Part shown: piece by piece, positions 27,003 through 35,981 of the stretch
How positions within the stretch are numbered: the stretch's first letter is position 1
Layout: each line of letters opens with the position of its first letter
Assembly: GCA_026004215.1 (NCBI GenBank)
Contig: BPIR01000003.1
Coordinates: 577,501 to 641,500 of the forward strand
DNA length: 64,000 nucleotides
Source of the DNA: Candidatus Binatia bacterium
GTDB taxonomy: Bacteria; Desulfobacterota; Binatia; HRBIN30
Direction of reading: 5' to 3'
The notes under the pieces: generated by a model
What the model saw: the letters and a program-made list of their open reading frames with translations, nothing else
Told to the model about the DNA's origin: nothing
Databases searched by the model: none
Program-made: the position numbers and the translations under genes

Positions 27003-29015
27003 TCAGTCCCTCGAAGGTATCCAGCGATAGACGCTCAGTTCCACTTCATGCAGGGGAACTTGCTTGCCGGCGAGTGACAAGAGAAACGGGCTGGCCACTG
27101 CGAATTTGTAGCGTAGCTGGGGCCGCCAGAGCCCGCGAGCGTTGGGATTCGCATAGAGCGGACGTTCCGAAGGCTGTAGGAAGTAAATACTCTTTCCTGA
27201 TGCCTCGAGGGTGTGGAGTAGCTCGGTAGCAGTCCAGTCCAGCGGGTTGCTCACGTAAAAGAGTGGCCGTTCACCCAGGGCCCAAAGCAACGGAGGGAAG
27301 CTCATCGGTGCAATCGCACTGTGCACCATCAGGACTGACTCGGGAGCGAGTGCCCCGTCGATGACCCGAAGATGTCGGCTACCGGAAGCGTAGTACGGCT
27401 GTTGCGCCAGAGGAAGCAGCCGTCCGAGTTGTGTAACGAGGACCACCACGAAGAGGATCGGCACTACCGCGCGTGCGAGCCGGTGGCCTCCCGCTTGCCA
27501 CAGAACCTGAGCACCTACACTCAAACCTAGACAAAGTCCGGGGATCAGTAAGGGCGTGGCACGGCGTAAAACCCATAAGTCCACGGGAGTTGCATTTGGA
27601 ACCAGGAAAAAGACTAGGGCAGACAACAGGACGAAACACAGCACGAGCTTCCGAGAGTCCGTCGGCGGAATGACCGTGCTCATGGCAATGCCGAGCAGTC
27701 CGCCGGGCAAAAACATCCAACCCGACCAAGCTTGCATCAGTGCCCACTCGCGGCCCCCCCGTAAGTGAAACTGCGCGGCGATTAGTGCCACCAGCACGAC
27801 CCCGACCAGCACCACCGCGGTGGCCCGGTGGACAAAAGCGGTTGCTTCTCTGCTGGGCCAGCGCACCCACAGATAGAGGGCTGAGAACGCGGCGATCACT
27901 AGCACGGAGGCGAGTCCGGCATCGCTGGCGAAGGCGAAGTTGACGAGGTTCCCCCAGTAGTGGGTGCGCCAAATAAACGTGTGGGCGAGGGCGTAGGTAC
28001 ATAGAGCGAGTCCTGGGCCGAGCAAGGACGCCCTGCAGGTCGCCCGCCTTTTCAAGGCCAGCCATAGCAAACCGCACGGGACGAAAAAGGCGTTCTCGAG
28101 CCGCAGCAGGGCCGCGCACCCCAATGCAGCGCTGGCTAGGGCGGTCAGTCGTGCGGCTGTTCCGCGATGGCCGAGGAGGGCGACCCCGGACCAAAGGAAA
28201 AACGCGGCTGCCATCTCTGGCATCGCAAAACGAGCATAAAAGAACACCACCGGATGCGTGGCGGCCAACAGTACGGTCCCCATGGCGAGCGCCGTCGGAA
28301 GGCCGACTGCGCTCGCGGCCCGGAACAACGCACCCAGAGCGAGAATGCCGAAAAGGCCAAAGATCCATTCGATCGCATCTTCACCCAAGAGCGAAGCTGC
28401 CAAGGCGCCCCAAGGCGCTACACCATGGTGGAAGGCTGGCAAGACCTCGTCGCCGTCGAGGGAACGCAATACGTAGCCTCCCTCTAAGCGCAGGTACGGA
28501 GGCGAGCCGCGATCGGCGGCTACGCTCGGGAAGAGAACGCGGCGAAGATCCACGTCCAGGCTCGGCACGGTGGAATCTCGGATCACCAGGCTGCCTGATC
28601 GCCTTAGGTGGATAGACGCTGCCAGATACCCTGTGGCGTCGGCAGCAAAGAAGCGGGCTGAATAAGGGGGCAGTAACCAGCAGCCGATCACCAGGAGCAC
28701 GAGGACGAGCATTCCATCATGGCGACCATACCCTCCATGCGGATGCTTGCGGCTCACGAAGAAGCCAAGCGCAGTCAGCACCAAAAGTCCCAGCGCCAAT
28801 ACGCGCGGAGACCACCAACCCATTTCGGCCAGAAGCAACCCGAGGCATGTCGTGGCGACTACGCTGGCGACGAGTTCAACAAAGAGTGTGGGGGGACCTG
28901 TAGGGTCCCCACCCGCCTTCGAAAAAAACCACGGGGACCAGGCTCGCCCGGGCAGGTAAAAGCAGAGCCCCCCATAAAGAACCAGCAAAAGTGCCGTCTC
29001 GAATGCGTTCACCAC
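27003..29015 (-). CDS. Large polytopic membrane protein, GT-C-like
   Basis: The 670-residue protein has about fifteen hydrophobic segments and no signal for secretion beyond the first of them. The first large loop (FAADATGYLAASIHLRRSGSL, about 124-144) and the FYARFAMPEMAAAFFLWSG block near 255 resemble GT39/ArnT-like GT-C transferases, which add sugars from polyprenol phosphate carriers on the periplasmic side. Similarity is judged by eye only. It is divergent from the glycosyltransferase run that starts at 29097, with 81 bases between. It could also be a ligase or polymerase for that glycan, since no obvious Wzy is present. Confidence 0.5.
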   Translation of the reverse strand: MVNAFETALLLVLYGGLCFYLPGRAWSPWFFSKAGGDPTGPPTLFVELVASVVATTCLGLLLAEMGWWSPRVLALGLLVLTALGFFVSRKHPHGGYGRHDGMLVLVLLVIGCWLLPPYSARFFAADATGYLAASIHLRRSGSLVIRDSTVPSLDVDLRRVLFPSVAADRGSPPYLRLEGGYVLRSLDGDEVLPAFHHGVAPWGALAASLLGEDAIEWIFGLFGILALGALFRAASAVGLPTALAMGTVLLAATHPVVFFYARFAMPEMAAAFFLWSGVALLGHRGTAARLTALASAALGCAALLRLENAFFVPCGLLWLALKRRATCRASLLGPGLALCTYALAHTFIWRTHYWGNLVNFAFASDAGLASVLVIAAFSALYLWVRWPSREATAFVHRATAVVLVGVVLVALIAAQFHLRGGREWALMQAWSGWMFLPGGLLGIAMSTVIPPTDSRKLVLCFVLLSALVFFLVPNATPVDLWVLRRATPLLIPGLCLGLSVGAQVLWQAGGHRLARAVVPILFVVVLVTQLGRLLPLAQQPYYASGSRHLRVIDGALAPESVLMVHSAIAPMSFPPLLWALGERPLFYVSNPLDWTATELLHTLEASGKSIYFLQPSERPLYANPNARGLWRPQLRYKFAVASPFLLSLAGKQVPLHEVELSVYRWIPSRD

Positions 29016-29096
29016 TGCCCAGCTTGCAACCTCGCTGTTGGGCTAATGTTTGACTCTTGTCTGCCTTAGTGACAACCTCAACAACCAGACCGCGAC

Positions 29097-30116
29097 ATGA
29101 AACCCAGGAAACTCATCATACAGATTCCGTGCTTGGATGAAGAAGACCATTTGGCGGCCACGCTGAGATCTCTACCACGTTCGATCCCGGGCATCGATGT
29201 GGTGGAGGTTTTAGTGATCGATGATGGCTCTCGCGATCGCACGGCTGAGGTGGCGCGACAAGAAGGTGCGGACTACGTCTTGCGCTTCCCGAACAATCGC
29301 GGGCTCGCGCGAGCGTTTCGCGCCGGATTGGACGCCTGCTTGCGCTTGGGGGCGGACATCATCGTCAACACGGATGGTGACCACCAGTACGACGGTGCCG
29401 ACATTCCCGCATTGATCCGCCCCATCTTGGAAGGAAAAGCAGACATGGTCGTGGGCGACCGCGATCCGGCTTCGGTGCAGCACTTTTCGAGGGGCAAGCG
29501 CCTCCTCCAGTATTACGGAAGCTGGGTCGTGCGCACGCTGTCGGGCACCACCATTCCAGACACCACTAGCGGCTTCCGCGCGTTCAGTCGGGAGGCCGCC
29601 TTGCGACTGAATGTGTTGTCGGACTTTACCTATACCATCGAGACGATCATCCAGGCGGGAAAAAAGCGCCTCCCTGTTACCCACGTTCCGGTTCGAACGT
29701 TTCCGACCCGGGAATCCAAGCTGTTTCATTCGGTCTGGGAATACGTCAAACGATCTGCCGCCACGATTGTGCGGATTTACGCCCTGTACGAGCCGCTCAA
29801 GGTGTTTTCGTACCTAGGGGGGCTCCTCATTCTAGCGGGACTCGTTCCCGGCGCCCGGTTTCTATACTTTTACTTTACCGGCACGGGCGGCGGACATATC
29901 CAGTCATTACTCTTGACCGTCTTACTGATCATCATCGGGTTCCAGATCGTGTTGATTGGTTTGCTGGCCGACCTAATCGCCGGCAATCGCAATCTCATCG
30001 AAGACGTGTTGTTCCGCTTGCGCTGCCTCGAATTGGGAGAGCGCTTTCCACATTGGGAGAAAGTCGATTCCAAACCCGCGGAAAATGAGCAACGTGCGAG
30101 TGGAGGGCGGGGGTGA
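29097..30116 (+). CDS. Family 2 glycosyltransferase with two C-terminal membrane segments (DPM/GtrB-like)
   Basis: The 339-residue protein has a GT2 domain: IQIPCLDEEDHLA, VLVIDDGSRDRTAEVA and the donor/metal block NTDGDHQYDGADIPAL (about 95-110), then TSGFRAFSREAALRL. Two membrane segments lie near 243-262 and 275-297. The arrangement is that of enzymes which move a sugar from a nucleotide donor to polyprenol phosphate. If so, it could feed the GT-C-like proteins at 23260 and 27003. It is the first gene of the glycan operon, and its stop overlaps the GTG start of the next gene. Confidence 0.82.
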   Translation: MKPRKLIIQIPCLDEEDHLAATLRSLPRSIPGIDVVEVLVIDDGSRDRTAEVARQEGADYVLRFPNNRGLARAFRAGLDACLRLGADIIVNTDGDHQYDGADIPALIRPILEGKADMVVGDRDPASVQHFSRGKRLLQYYGSWVVRTLSGTTIPDTTSGFRAFSREAALRLNVLSDFTYTIETIIQAGKKRLPVTHVPVRTFPTRESKLFHSVWEYVKRSAATIVRIYALYEPLKVFSYLGGLLILAGLVPGARFLYFYFTGTGGGHIQSLLLTVLLIIIGFQIVLIGLLADLIAGNRNLIEDVLFRLRCLELGERFPHWEKVDSKPAENEQRASGGRG

Positions 30117-31252
30117 ACCTTGGGTGGGACGCCACCGGTACACCGCTTTGCTTCTACGGTACGTACCCGACCTCTTACACGGTGAGCCGAATCCTCGAGA
30201 AGGCGGCTCGGGAGGCCGGCTTCCCCGTCCTCCGCTGTCACGAACAGTTTGTCGAGGAACCACTGACGTCCCCGCAATTTGGGCGCCTGTGGCGCCTTAT
30301 GCCCTATGCGGCTCGGTATGCCGGAGCCGCCCGGCGATTGCGGCGACAACTTGACCGGTGCCCCGCTGAGATTCTAATTGCCGGGTTCCGCGGCCAATTC
30401 GATGTGTTGCTGGCTCGCCTTTTGAACCAGACCCGCTCGCGCCGGATTGTATTCGCACCGCTGGTTACGCTGCTCGAGACGGGCGTAGATCGCGGCCTGG
30501 TCGCCGACCGAAGCCGCGCGGCCCGCTTGCTTGCGTGGCTTGACCGGAAAAGCTTGGAGCTTTCTCAACGGGTAGTGATCGACACCTATGCCCACGCTGA
30601 CTATCTGCAAGCGAAGTTCGGCACTCGGCGAGACAAAATTCGGGTCTTTCACTTGGGCTGTGATACCGACGTGTTCCGTCAACGGGCCGTGCGTCCGCAG
30701 GAATCCTCGATGCGGGTGCTTTTTTACGGCTCCCTTTTGCCGTTGCATGGCGTGGAGACCATTGTGACGGCCGCAAGCCTTTTGAGGAGAGAACCCCGAA
30801 TCCAGTTCACGATCTGTGGTGAGGGATGGTGCCGGCCGACGCCGAGCACGAGAATCGGAGAACTGGAGAACATTCGTTGGATGTCGTGGGTCAGTTACGA
30901 GAAAATTCCTGACCTGATCGAGCAGCACGATGTCTGCCTTGGTGTTTTCTCCGGTAACGAAAAGGCGGCCATGGTCATTCCGAACAAGGTCTATCAAAGC
31001 GCCGCTGTAGGACGCACCGTCGTCTCCGCGAACACCCCCGCAATTCGCGAAGTGTTCACACACGGAGAAAACATTTGGCTCGTTCCGCCGGGTCACCCGG
31101 AGGCCCTGGCCGATGCACTTTTGTATTTGCTGGCCCATCCGGGCGATCGCGCTGCCCTGGCAAGCCGCGCCGCGGAATTCATGGGGGAGCAATTTTCGAG
31201 CGCGGCGCAAGCGGAGCGGTTTGCCGTGAATTTCGTCGCAGGGCTGAACTAA
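30113..31252 (+). CDS. Family 4 glycosyltransferase
   Basis: The 379-residue protein has the GT-B two-domain layout. The C-terminal half reads VLFYGSLLPLHGVETIVTAASLL, FTICGEGW, DVCLGVFSGNEKAAMVIPNKVYQSAAVG and NIWLVPPGHPEALADALLYLL, which is the GT4 nucleotide-sugar site. The N-terminal half (GTYPTSYTVSRILEKAAREAG) is the acceptor domain. Sugar and acceptor cannot be told. The GTG start overlaps the previous stop (GTGA), which implies coupled translation. Confidence 0.8.
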   Translation: MNLGWDATGTPLCFYGTYPTSYTVSRILEKAAREAGFPVLRCHEQFVEEPLTSPQFGRLWRLMPYAARYAGAARRLRRQLDRCPAEILIAGFRGQFDVLLARLLNQTRSRRIVFAPLVTLLETGVDRGLVADRSRAARLLAWLDRKSLELSQRVVIDTYAHADYLQAKFGTRRDKIRVFHLGCDTDVFRQRAVRPQESSMRVLFYGSLLPLHGVETIVTAASLLRREPRIQFTICGEGWCRPTPSTRIGELENIRWMSWVSYEKIPDLIEQHDVCLGVFSGNEKAAMVIPNKVYQSAAVGRTVVSANTPAIREVFTHGENIWLVPPGHPEALADALLYLLAHPGDRAALASRAAEFMGEQFSSAAQAERFAVNFVAGLN

Positions 31253-31256
31253 CCGT

Positions 31257-32186
31257 ATGTCCACCGCGATTTGCTTGGTTACATGGAACGGCGGCACCAT
31301 GGCAGCAGCGGCCCTCCAAAGTGCCGCGCGACAAGATCTGCGGGACCTGTTTTTGGTCGTGGTGGACAATGCCTCTTCCGACGCGGATCGTGAAATCCTG
31401 CGATCTCGGGTGGAGGGAGACCACCGTGTCGCGTTCCTGTGGAATGAGCACAACGTTGGCTTTGCGAGAGCTGCCAATCAGGCGCTGGAGACGGCTTTCT
31501 CGCGAGGGGCCGACTGGGCCGTGCTCCTGACGCAGGACACGCTCTTACCGCCGGACGCGTGCCGCCGCCTGGTCGAAGTCGCCCGGACAATCCCGCACCT
31601 GGCTGTGGCTGGCCCGGCGGTAGCGGACCAGATGACGGGCAAACTCCTATCCGTTGGTGAGCGCACTGAGCCGTGGTTGTTTGCCCTCCCGCGCTCACTC
31701 GTGCGCTATCGAAGGGTACGGCTGCCTTACCGAGATGTGGAGGGCGTCGTAGGTTGTTGCATGCTCTTGTCCCGAGCCGCCTGGACACATGTCAGGGGTT
31801 TTCGCGAGGATTTGTTTGCGTACTACGAGGAAGTGGACTTGTGCTTACGCGCGCGCCGCGCGGGCTACCGTGTGGTGCTGATCCCGAGTGTTCAGGTGAG
31901 CCACGCCGGTTGGAGGGGTTTTGGCGGGGGACTGACGCCTCTGAGTGCAAGGCTCAAAGCTCGCAACCTGATTCTTCTGGCACGGGCACATGTTCGCGGC
32001 TGGCAATGGGCCATCGTGGGACCGTCTGTGGCTGCGCTGTTTACAGCGAGCGCCTTGTGGTATTGCGGGCGGGGGCGGCGGGCGGTGGTGTGGTCTTTAG
32101 TCCAGGGGGTTTTAGACGGCCTTCGGGGCGCGAGCGGGCCGATCTGCGGACGCGTGTTGGATCGAAGCCGATGCGCATTGCCATAA
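31257..32186 (+). CDS. Family 2 glycosyltransferase, rhamnosyltransferase-like
   Basis: The 309-residue GT2 protein has ICLVTWNGG, VVVDNASSDADREIL, NVGFARAANQALE, the donor block LLTQDTLLPPDAC and AYYEEVDLCLRARRAGYRV. The last two blocks are typical of WbbL-type rhamnosyltransferases. The usual DxD is present only as TQD. A hydrophobic stretch near 260-280 may anchor it to the inner membrane. It starts 4 bases after the GT4 gene and overlaps the next by 16. Confidence 0.8.
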   Translation: MSTAICLVTWNGGTMAAAALQSAARQDLRDLFLVVVDNASSDADREILRSRVEGDHRVAFLWNEHNVGFARAANQALETAFSRGADWAVLLTQDTLLPPDACRRLVEVARTIPHLAVAGPAVADQMTGKLLSVGERTEPWLFALPRSLVRYRRVRLPYRDVEGVVGCCMLLSRAAWTHVRGFREDLFAYYEEVDLCLRARRAGYRVVLIPSVQVSHAGWRGFGGGLTPLSARLKARNLILLARAHVRGWQWAIVGPSVAALFTASALWYCGRGRRAVVWSLVQGVLDGLRGASGPICGRVLDRSRCALP

Positions 32187-33259
32187 GCGCCATTCTGGGC
32201 ATTCGGGGCGGGCCGGCTCGCTACGCCGCGGAATTGATTCGAGCCCTGGCGGCACTGCCTGGGTCTCACGAGTTGTTGGTTGTTTGTGACGATGCAAGCG
32301 CGTTGAATGCTGCTGGCAGGCCAGTCAGGGAGGTCGTCGAGATACCTCTCCGGCATCCGTGGGAGCAGGGGTTTTGGGAAGAGCGTGCCGGAGCTGCTTT
32401 GCGAGCGAAGGGGGTGGACGTGTATCACGGAACCAAGGGAACGCTGCCTGTGGCGGTGCGTATCCCGAGAGTCGTTACGGTTCACGACCTCGCCGTTTTT
32501 CATCAGCCCGAATCGTTTGCCCCTCTGCAACGCATCCACCAGAAGGTGCTGGTCCCGTTGTCTGTCCGCCTGGCCCACCGGGTGATTGCCGATAGCGAAC
32601 ACGCCCGGCAAGATCTGCTCCGAACATTACGCACCCCCCACGAGAAAATCGCGGTAGTCCCTTTGGCTGCCAGCGACGTCTTTCACGCCGAAGCCGACTC
32701 AGGGGACGATGAGATTTTGCGTGTGTTCGGCGTGGACAGGCCTTACGTTCTCTACGCTGGTACGCTGCAGCCTCGCAAACATGTGGAATCCTTGGTCGAA
32801 GCTTTCGTGAGTCTGGACCTTGCTCCCGTTCGCTTAGTTTTGGTCGGGCGGCGTCGGCCCGGTTATGCACCTTCGTTTCTGCAAAGTCCCCCACCCGGGG
32901 TCCATTACTTGGGCGAGGTGCCCGATCGAGCCTTGGCTGCCTTGTACCGGCACGCACTGGCTTTTTGCAGTCCTTCGGGATACGAGGGGTTTGGGCTCTC
33001 CTTCCTGGAAGCTCTGGCTTGTGGCTGCCCCGTCATTGCACCGCGACATTCCTCCATTCCCGAAGTCGTTGGAGAGGCGGCGTTGTTCCTCCCGGCAGTG
33101 GATCGAGAGGCCATTGCCGCGGCACTCCGCCGTGTTTGTGGCGACGCCGCATTGCGGGAGCAGCTGCGTCGCAAGGGAATCGAACGGGCGCGGCTCTTTT
33201 CTTGGCGTCGCACGGCGGAGCAGACGCTAGCGGTGTATCGCGAAGTAGTGTCCGGTTAG
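32171..33259 (+). CDS. Family 4 glycosyltransferase (mannosyltransferase-like)
   Basis: The 362-residue protein starts MRIAISAILGIRGGPARYAAELIRAL, a glycine-rich first loop, and continues DVYHGTKGTLPV, VVTVHDLAVFHQPE, VIADSEHARQDLL, VLYAGTLQPRKHVESLVEAF and FCSPSGYEGFGLSFLEALACGCPVI. The E-x7-E motif is in YEGFGLSFLE. This is the WbdA/PimB-type GT4 pattern common in O-antigen loci. The ATG at 32171 is inside the end of the previous gene; the frame is open further upstream without similarity. Confidence 0.85.
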   Translation: MRIAISAILGIRGGPARYAAELIRALAALPGSHELLVVCDDASALNAAGRPVREVVEIPLRHPWEQGFWEERAGAALRAKGVDVYHGTKGTLPVAVRIPRVVTVHDLAVFHQPESFAPLQRIHQKVLVPLSVRLAHRVIADSEHARQDLLRTLRTPHEKIAVVPLAASDVFHAEADSGDDEILRVFGVDRPYVLYAGTLQPRKHVESLVEAFVSLDLAPVRLVLVGRRRPGYAPSFLQSPPPGVHYLGEVPDRALAALYRHALAFCSPSGYEGFGLSFLEALACGCPVIAPRHSSIPEVVGEAALFLPAVDREAIAAALRRVCGDAALREQLRRKGIERARLFSWRRTAEQTLAVYREVVSG

Positions 33260-33263
33260 TCCA

Positions 33264-34202
33264 ATGCGGGCATATCCCAAGGTCGGCGTGGTTGTGGTGA
33301 ATTGGAACGGAAACGACGACACCGAGCGTTGTGTCGAAAGCTTGCTGGCGGTGGACTACCCGAACCTGGAAATCATCGTGGTCGACAACGGAAGCCGCCA
33401 GGACCCCGTTCCGCATTTGCGCGAGCGCTTTCCCACGGTCACGTGTATCCGCTTGCCGAGGAACCTCGGTTTTACCGGAGGGAACAACGCGGGCATGCGT
33501 CATGCCCTCGATGCCGGTGCAGAGTACGTTTTCGTGCTGAACAACGATACCATCGTGGAGCCAGACGTTATCCGGTGCGCCGTGGATACCGCGGAGCGGG
33601 ATTCGAGGATTGCCGCGGTCGGAGTGAAAATTCTCGCATGGGACGACCCGACCCGGATCTGGGTAGCGTATGGACATGTAACGTACCGCCAGGGACTGGT
33701 CCGCCTCATCGGGTACTACTGGCCGGATGATTACCGTTTTACCCAGGAGCGGGACGTCGAGTGGGTGCCAGGAACAGCCATGTTGCTGCGCCGCAGCGCT
33801 CTTTTGGATGTCGGGCTGTTTGACGATGCGTTTTTCGCGTATCACGAGGACGTAGACTGGTGTACGACGGCCAGGCAAAAAGGTTACCGCATTGTGTTTG
33901 CACCGCATGGCCGTGTGTATCACAAGGGACATGGGAGTTCGGGGGGACGTCGCTTTGTGAGCGTTCGCCAGTATCTGGCAGGGCGGAACATGGTTTTGTT
34001 CGTGCAGAAACATGGGAGTGTGTTCCAGAAAATTAAGTTTGTCTCCTTCCAGGTATGTACGCTGCCTTTGCAGTACCTGCGGCGCTCCCTCACGGGAGAG
34101 CAGGAAGGTGTTGTGTTGAAAGTGCGTGGGATGCTCGATGCGTTACGGGATCGGCCGATTCCATTGGTGGAACTGGGGCTGCGCGAGGAGGAAGATCGTT
34201 GA
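33264..34202 (+). CDS. Family 2 glycosyltransferase, paralogue A
   Basis: The 312-residue GT2 protein has VVVVNWNGNDDTERCVESLL, IIVVDNGSRQ, NLGFTGGNNAGMRHAL, the donor block VFVLNNDTIVEPDV and FFAYHEDVDWCTTARQKGYRI. The same blocks and a common tail ((P)IPLVELGL) occur in the genes at 35025 and 35974, so the three look like local duplicates. The donor is often dTDP-rhamnose in this GT2 branch, but this is not certain. A hydrophobic segment near 250 may associate with the membrane. Confidence 0.83.
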   Translation: MRAYPKVGVVVVNWNGNDDTERCVESLLAVDYPNLEIIVVDNGSRQDPVPHLRERFPTVTCIRLPRNLGFTGGNNAGMRHALDAGAEYVFVLNNDTIVEPDVIRCAVDTAERDSRIAAVGVKILAWDDPTRIWVAYGHVTYRQGLVRLIGYYWPDDYRFTQERDVEWVPGTAMLLRRSALLDVGLFDDAFFAYHEDVDWCTTARQKGYRIVFAPHGRVYHKGHGSSGGRRFVSVRQYLAGRNMVLFVQKHGSVFQKIKFVSFQVCTLPLQYLRRSLTGEQEGVVLKVRGMLDALRDRPIPLVELGLREEEDR

Positions 34203-35014
34203 GTTTCAAATACTACACCGTGGATACGGGCATTGCGGCGAGCCAGATTTTCTGGAGTTTCGACAGTGTGGCCGACCACGTGGACCTGTGCGGATACGAG
34301 ACCACACTGCCTGTGTTCTTGCGGGAGCTTCCGCGCGATTGCGCCGTTCTCGATGCCGGTTGCGGCTTGGCCCGCTGGGTCATTTATTTGCGCCGTCACG
34401 GGTTCCACGTGCTGGGAACGGACCTTGCCTTGCCGGCGCTGCGAGCGGCTGCAGAAAACGGTGCACGCGGCTGGTTGTTTGCTTCCGACACCCTGCGACT
34501 GCCGCTGCGAGATCAAAGCTTGGGAGGAATCATTTCTCTGGGCGTGATCGAACACGATGAGGCCGGACCCATGGCGGCGCTGCACGAGCTGTACCGCGTG
34601 CTTCGGCCCGGGGGAGTAGCGTTGGTGTCCGTCCCCTACAACAACCCTTGGCGCCGTTGCGTGATCAACCACCTGCGCCGCCTGCGCGACTGGCAAAAGC
34701 GCCGGAGTGGACTGGAGCTGAAATTTGCCGAGTATCGCTTCAGCGCAAGCGAGCTTCGCGGCTTTTTGGAGCAAGCAGGCTTTACGGTGAGTTCCATTCA
34801 CGCCGACGACTTTCACTTGCCATTGGGGAAGGGGCTGTGGGTCGATTCTTCCTCCTTCTTTGGATACCGCGATGGGATGTTCGATATGAAGCCGGGACGC
34901 AAGCGGTGGGAGCTGAACCGGCGCGGACGGTTTCTGCAACGGCTGGCGTTTGCCATATCGCCCTGGCTCGTGGCCGGTGGAGTGTTGGCCGTGGCGCGGC
35001 GGCCGGCAGGTTAA
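34199..35014 (+). CDS. Class I SAM-dependent methyltransferase
   Basis: The 271-residue protein has the SAM motif CAVLDAGCGLARWVIYLRRHG (about 46-66), GTDLALPALRAA, then GIISLGVIEHDEAGPMAALHELYRVLRPGGVALVSVP, which is the Methyltransf_11 pattern. A TTG start at 34199 overlaps the previous stop (TTGA), with GAGGAGGAAG at 34187-34196 just upstream, so the rare start is well supported. It probably methylates a sugar of the glycan or the lipid-linked intermediate; it could also act on a small molecule. Confidence 0.75.
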   Translation: MSFKYYTVDTGIAASQIFWSFDSVADHVDLCGYETTLPVFLRELPRDCAVLDAGCGLARWVIYLRRHGFHVLGTDLALPALRAAAENGARGWLFASDTLRLPLRDQSLGGIISLGVIEHDEAGPMAALHELYRVLRPGGVALVSVPYNNPWRRCVINHLRRLRDWQKRRSGLELKFAEYRFSASELRGFLEQAGFTVSSIHADDFHLPLGKGLWVDSSSFFGYRDGMFDMKPGRKRWELNRRGRFLQRLAFAISPWLVAGGVLAVARRPAG

Positions 35015-35024
35015 AGGGGTGCCC

Positions 35025-35981
35025 ATGCGGGTAGTGGCCGTTGTCGTGAACTGGAACCGTGCCTTACTGACGCGGGCGTGTGTCGAAAGCCTATACCGCG
35101 GTACGTTGCGACCCGATCGGTGCGTCATCGTGGACAATGGGTCGCCTTCGGACCCGCGCCCGTATTTCGAAGCCATAGGGATCGCGCTCGATTGGGTGCT
35201 GCTCCGGGAGAATCGAGGCTTTGCGGGCGGTGCCAACACGGGAATGGAGCGTGCGCTCCGCCTCGGAGCCGATGCCGTGTTGCTGATCAACAACGACGCT
35301 GTAGCCGAACCAGAATGCCTGGCAGAGTTGGTCCAAGCGCTGGAGCGAGATGCGTCCCTGGCTGCCGTCGGTGCCAAAACCCTGACCCTCGAAACTCCGC
35401 CCCGCATCCACACGGCTTACGGTGTTTTGACCTACCATGGTCCTTTGGTCCAACAGCGCGGCTGGATGGAGCCCGATGTGACGAAGTTCAACGAGTTTGC
35501 ATTTGCGGACTACATCAGCGGATGTGCCATGTTGGCCCGCGCCCAGGCGTTGAAAACGGTCGGTTTGTTCGACAGCGAATTTTTCGCTTACCACGAAGAC
35601 CTGGAATGGTGCACACGCGCGCGCCGCAACGGGTATCGCGTGGCGTACGTGCCGACCGCTGTCGTCCGCCATCACATGCACGCCTCAACGAATGGTGGCG
35701 GGTACTCCAGCCCGATTACATACTTATCCGCTCGCAATGCGATTTTATTTGTGCGCAAGCACGCTCCGCTGCGGTTGCAAGCCAAGTATGCGGTGCATCT
35801 GATCGTGAATCTGATGAAGGACGGTGTTTTGCGGTGGCGCCGCAACGAACTCGATGGGTTTCGGCTGCGACTGCAGGGGGTTCGCGATGGTTTGCTGCGG
35901 CGGCCGCTACCGTTGGAGCAGTTGGGGCTTGCGAGTCGCGCCGAGTGGCATGACGAGAATTGGGGAGCGCAGCATGCGTGA
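35025..35981 (+). CDS. Family 2 glycosyltransferase, paralogue B
   Basis: The 318-residue protein has VAVVVNWNRALLTRACVESLY, VIVDNGSPSDPRPYFE, NRGFAGGANTGMERAL, the donor block VLLINNDAVAEPECL and FFAYHEDLEWCTRARRNGYRV. Its tail RRPLPLEQLGL matches the tails of paralogues A and C. AAAGGGG at 35013-35019 supports the ATG at 35025. The methyltransferase lies between it and paralogue A, and it overlaps paralogue C by 8 bases. Confidence 0.83.
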   Translation: MRVVAVVVNWNRALLTRACVESLYRGTLRPDRCVIVDNGSPSDPRPYFEAIGIALDWVLLRENRGFAGGANTGMERALRLGADAVLLINNDAVAEPECLAELVQALERDASLAAVGAKTLTLETPPRIHTAYGVLTYHGPLVQQRGWMEPDVTKFNEFAFADYISGCAMLARAQALKTVGLFDSEFFAYHEDLEWCTRARRNGYRVAYVPTAVVRHHMHASTNGGGYSSPITYLSARNAILFVRKHAPLRLQAKYAVHLIVNLMKDGVLRWRRNELDGFRLRLQGVRDGLLRRPLPLEQLGLASRAEWHDENWGAQHA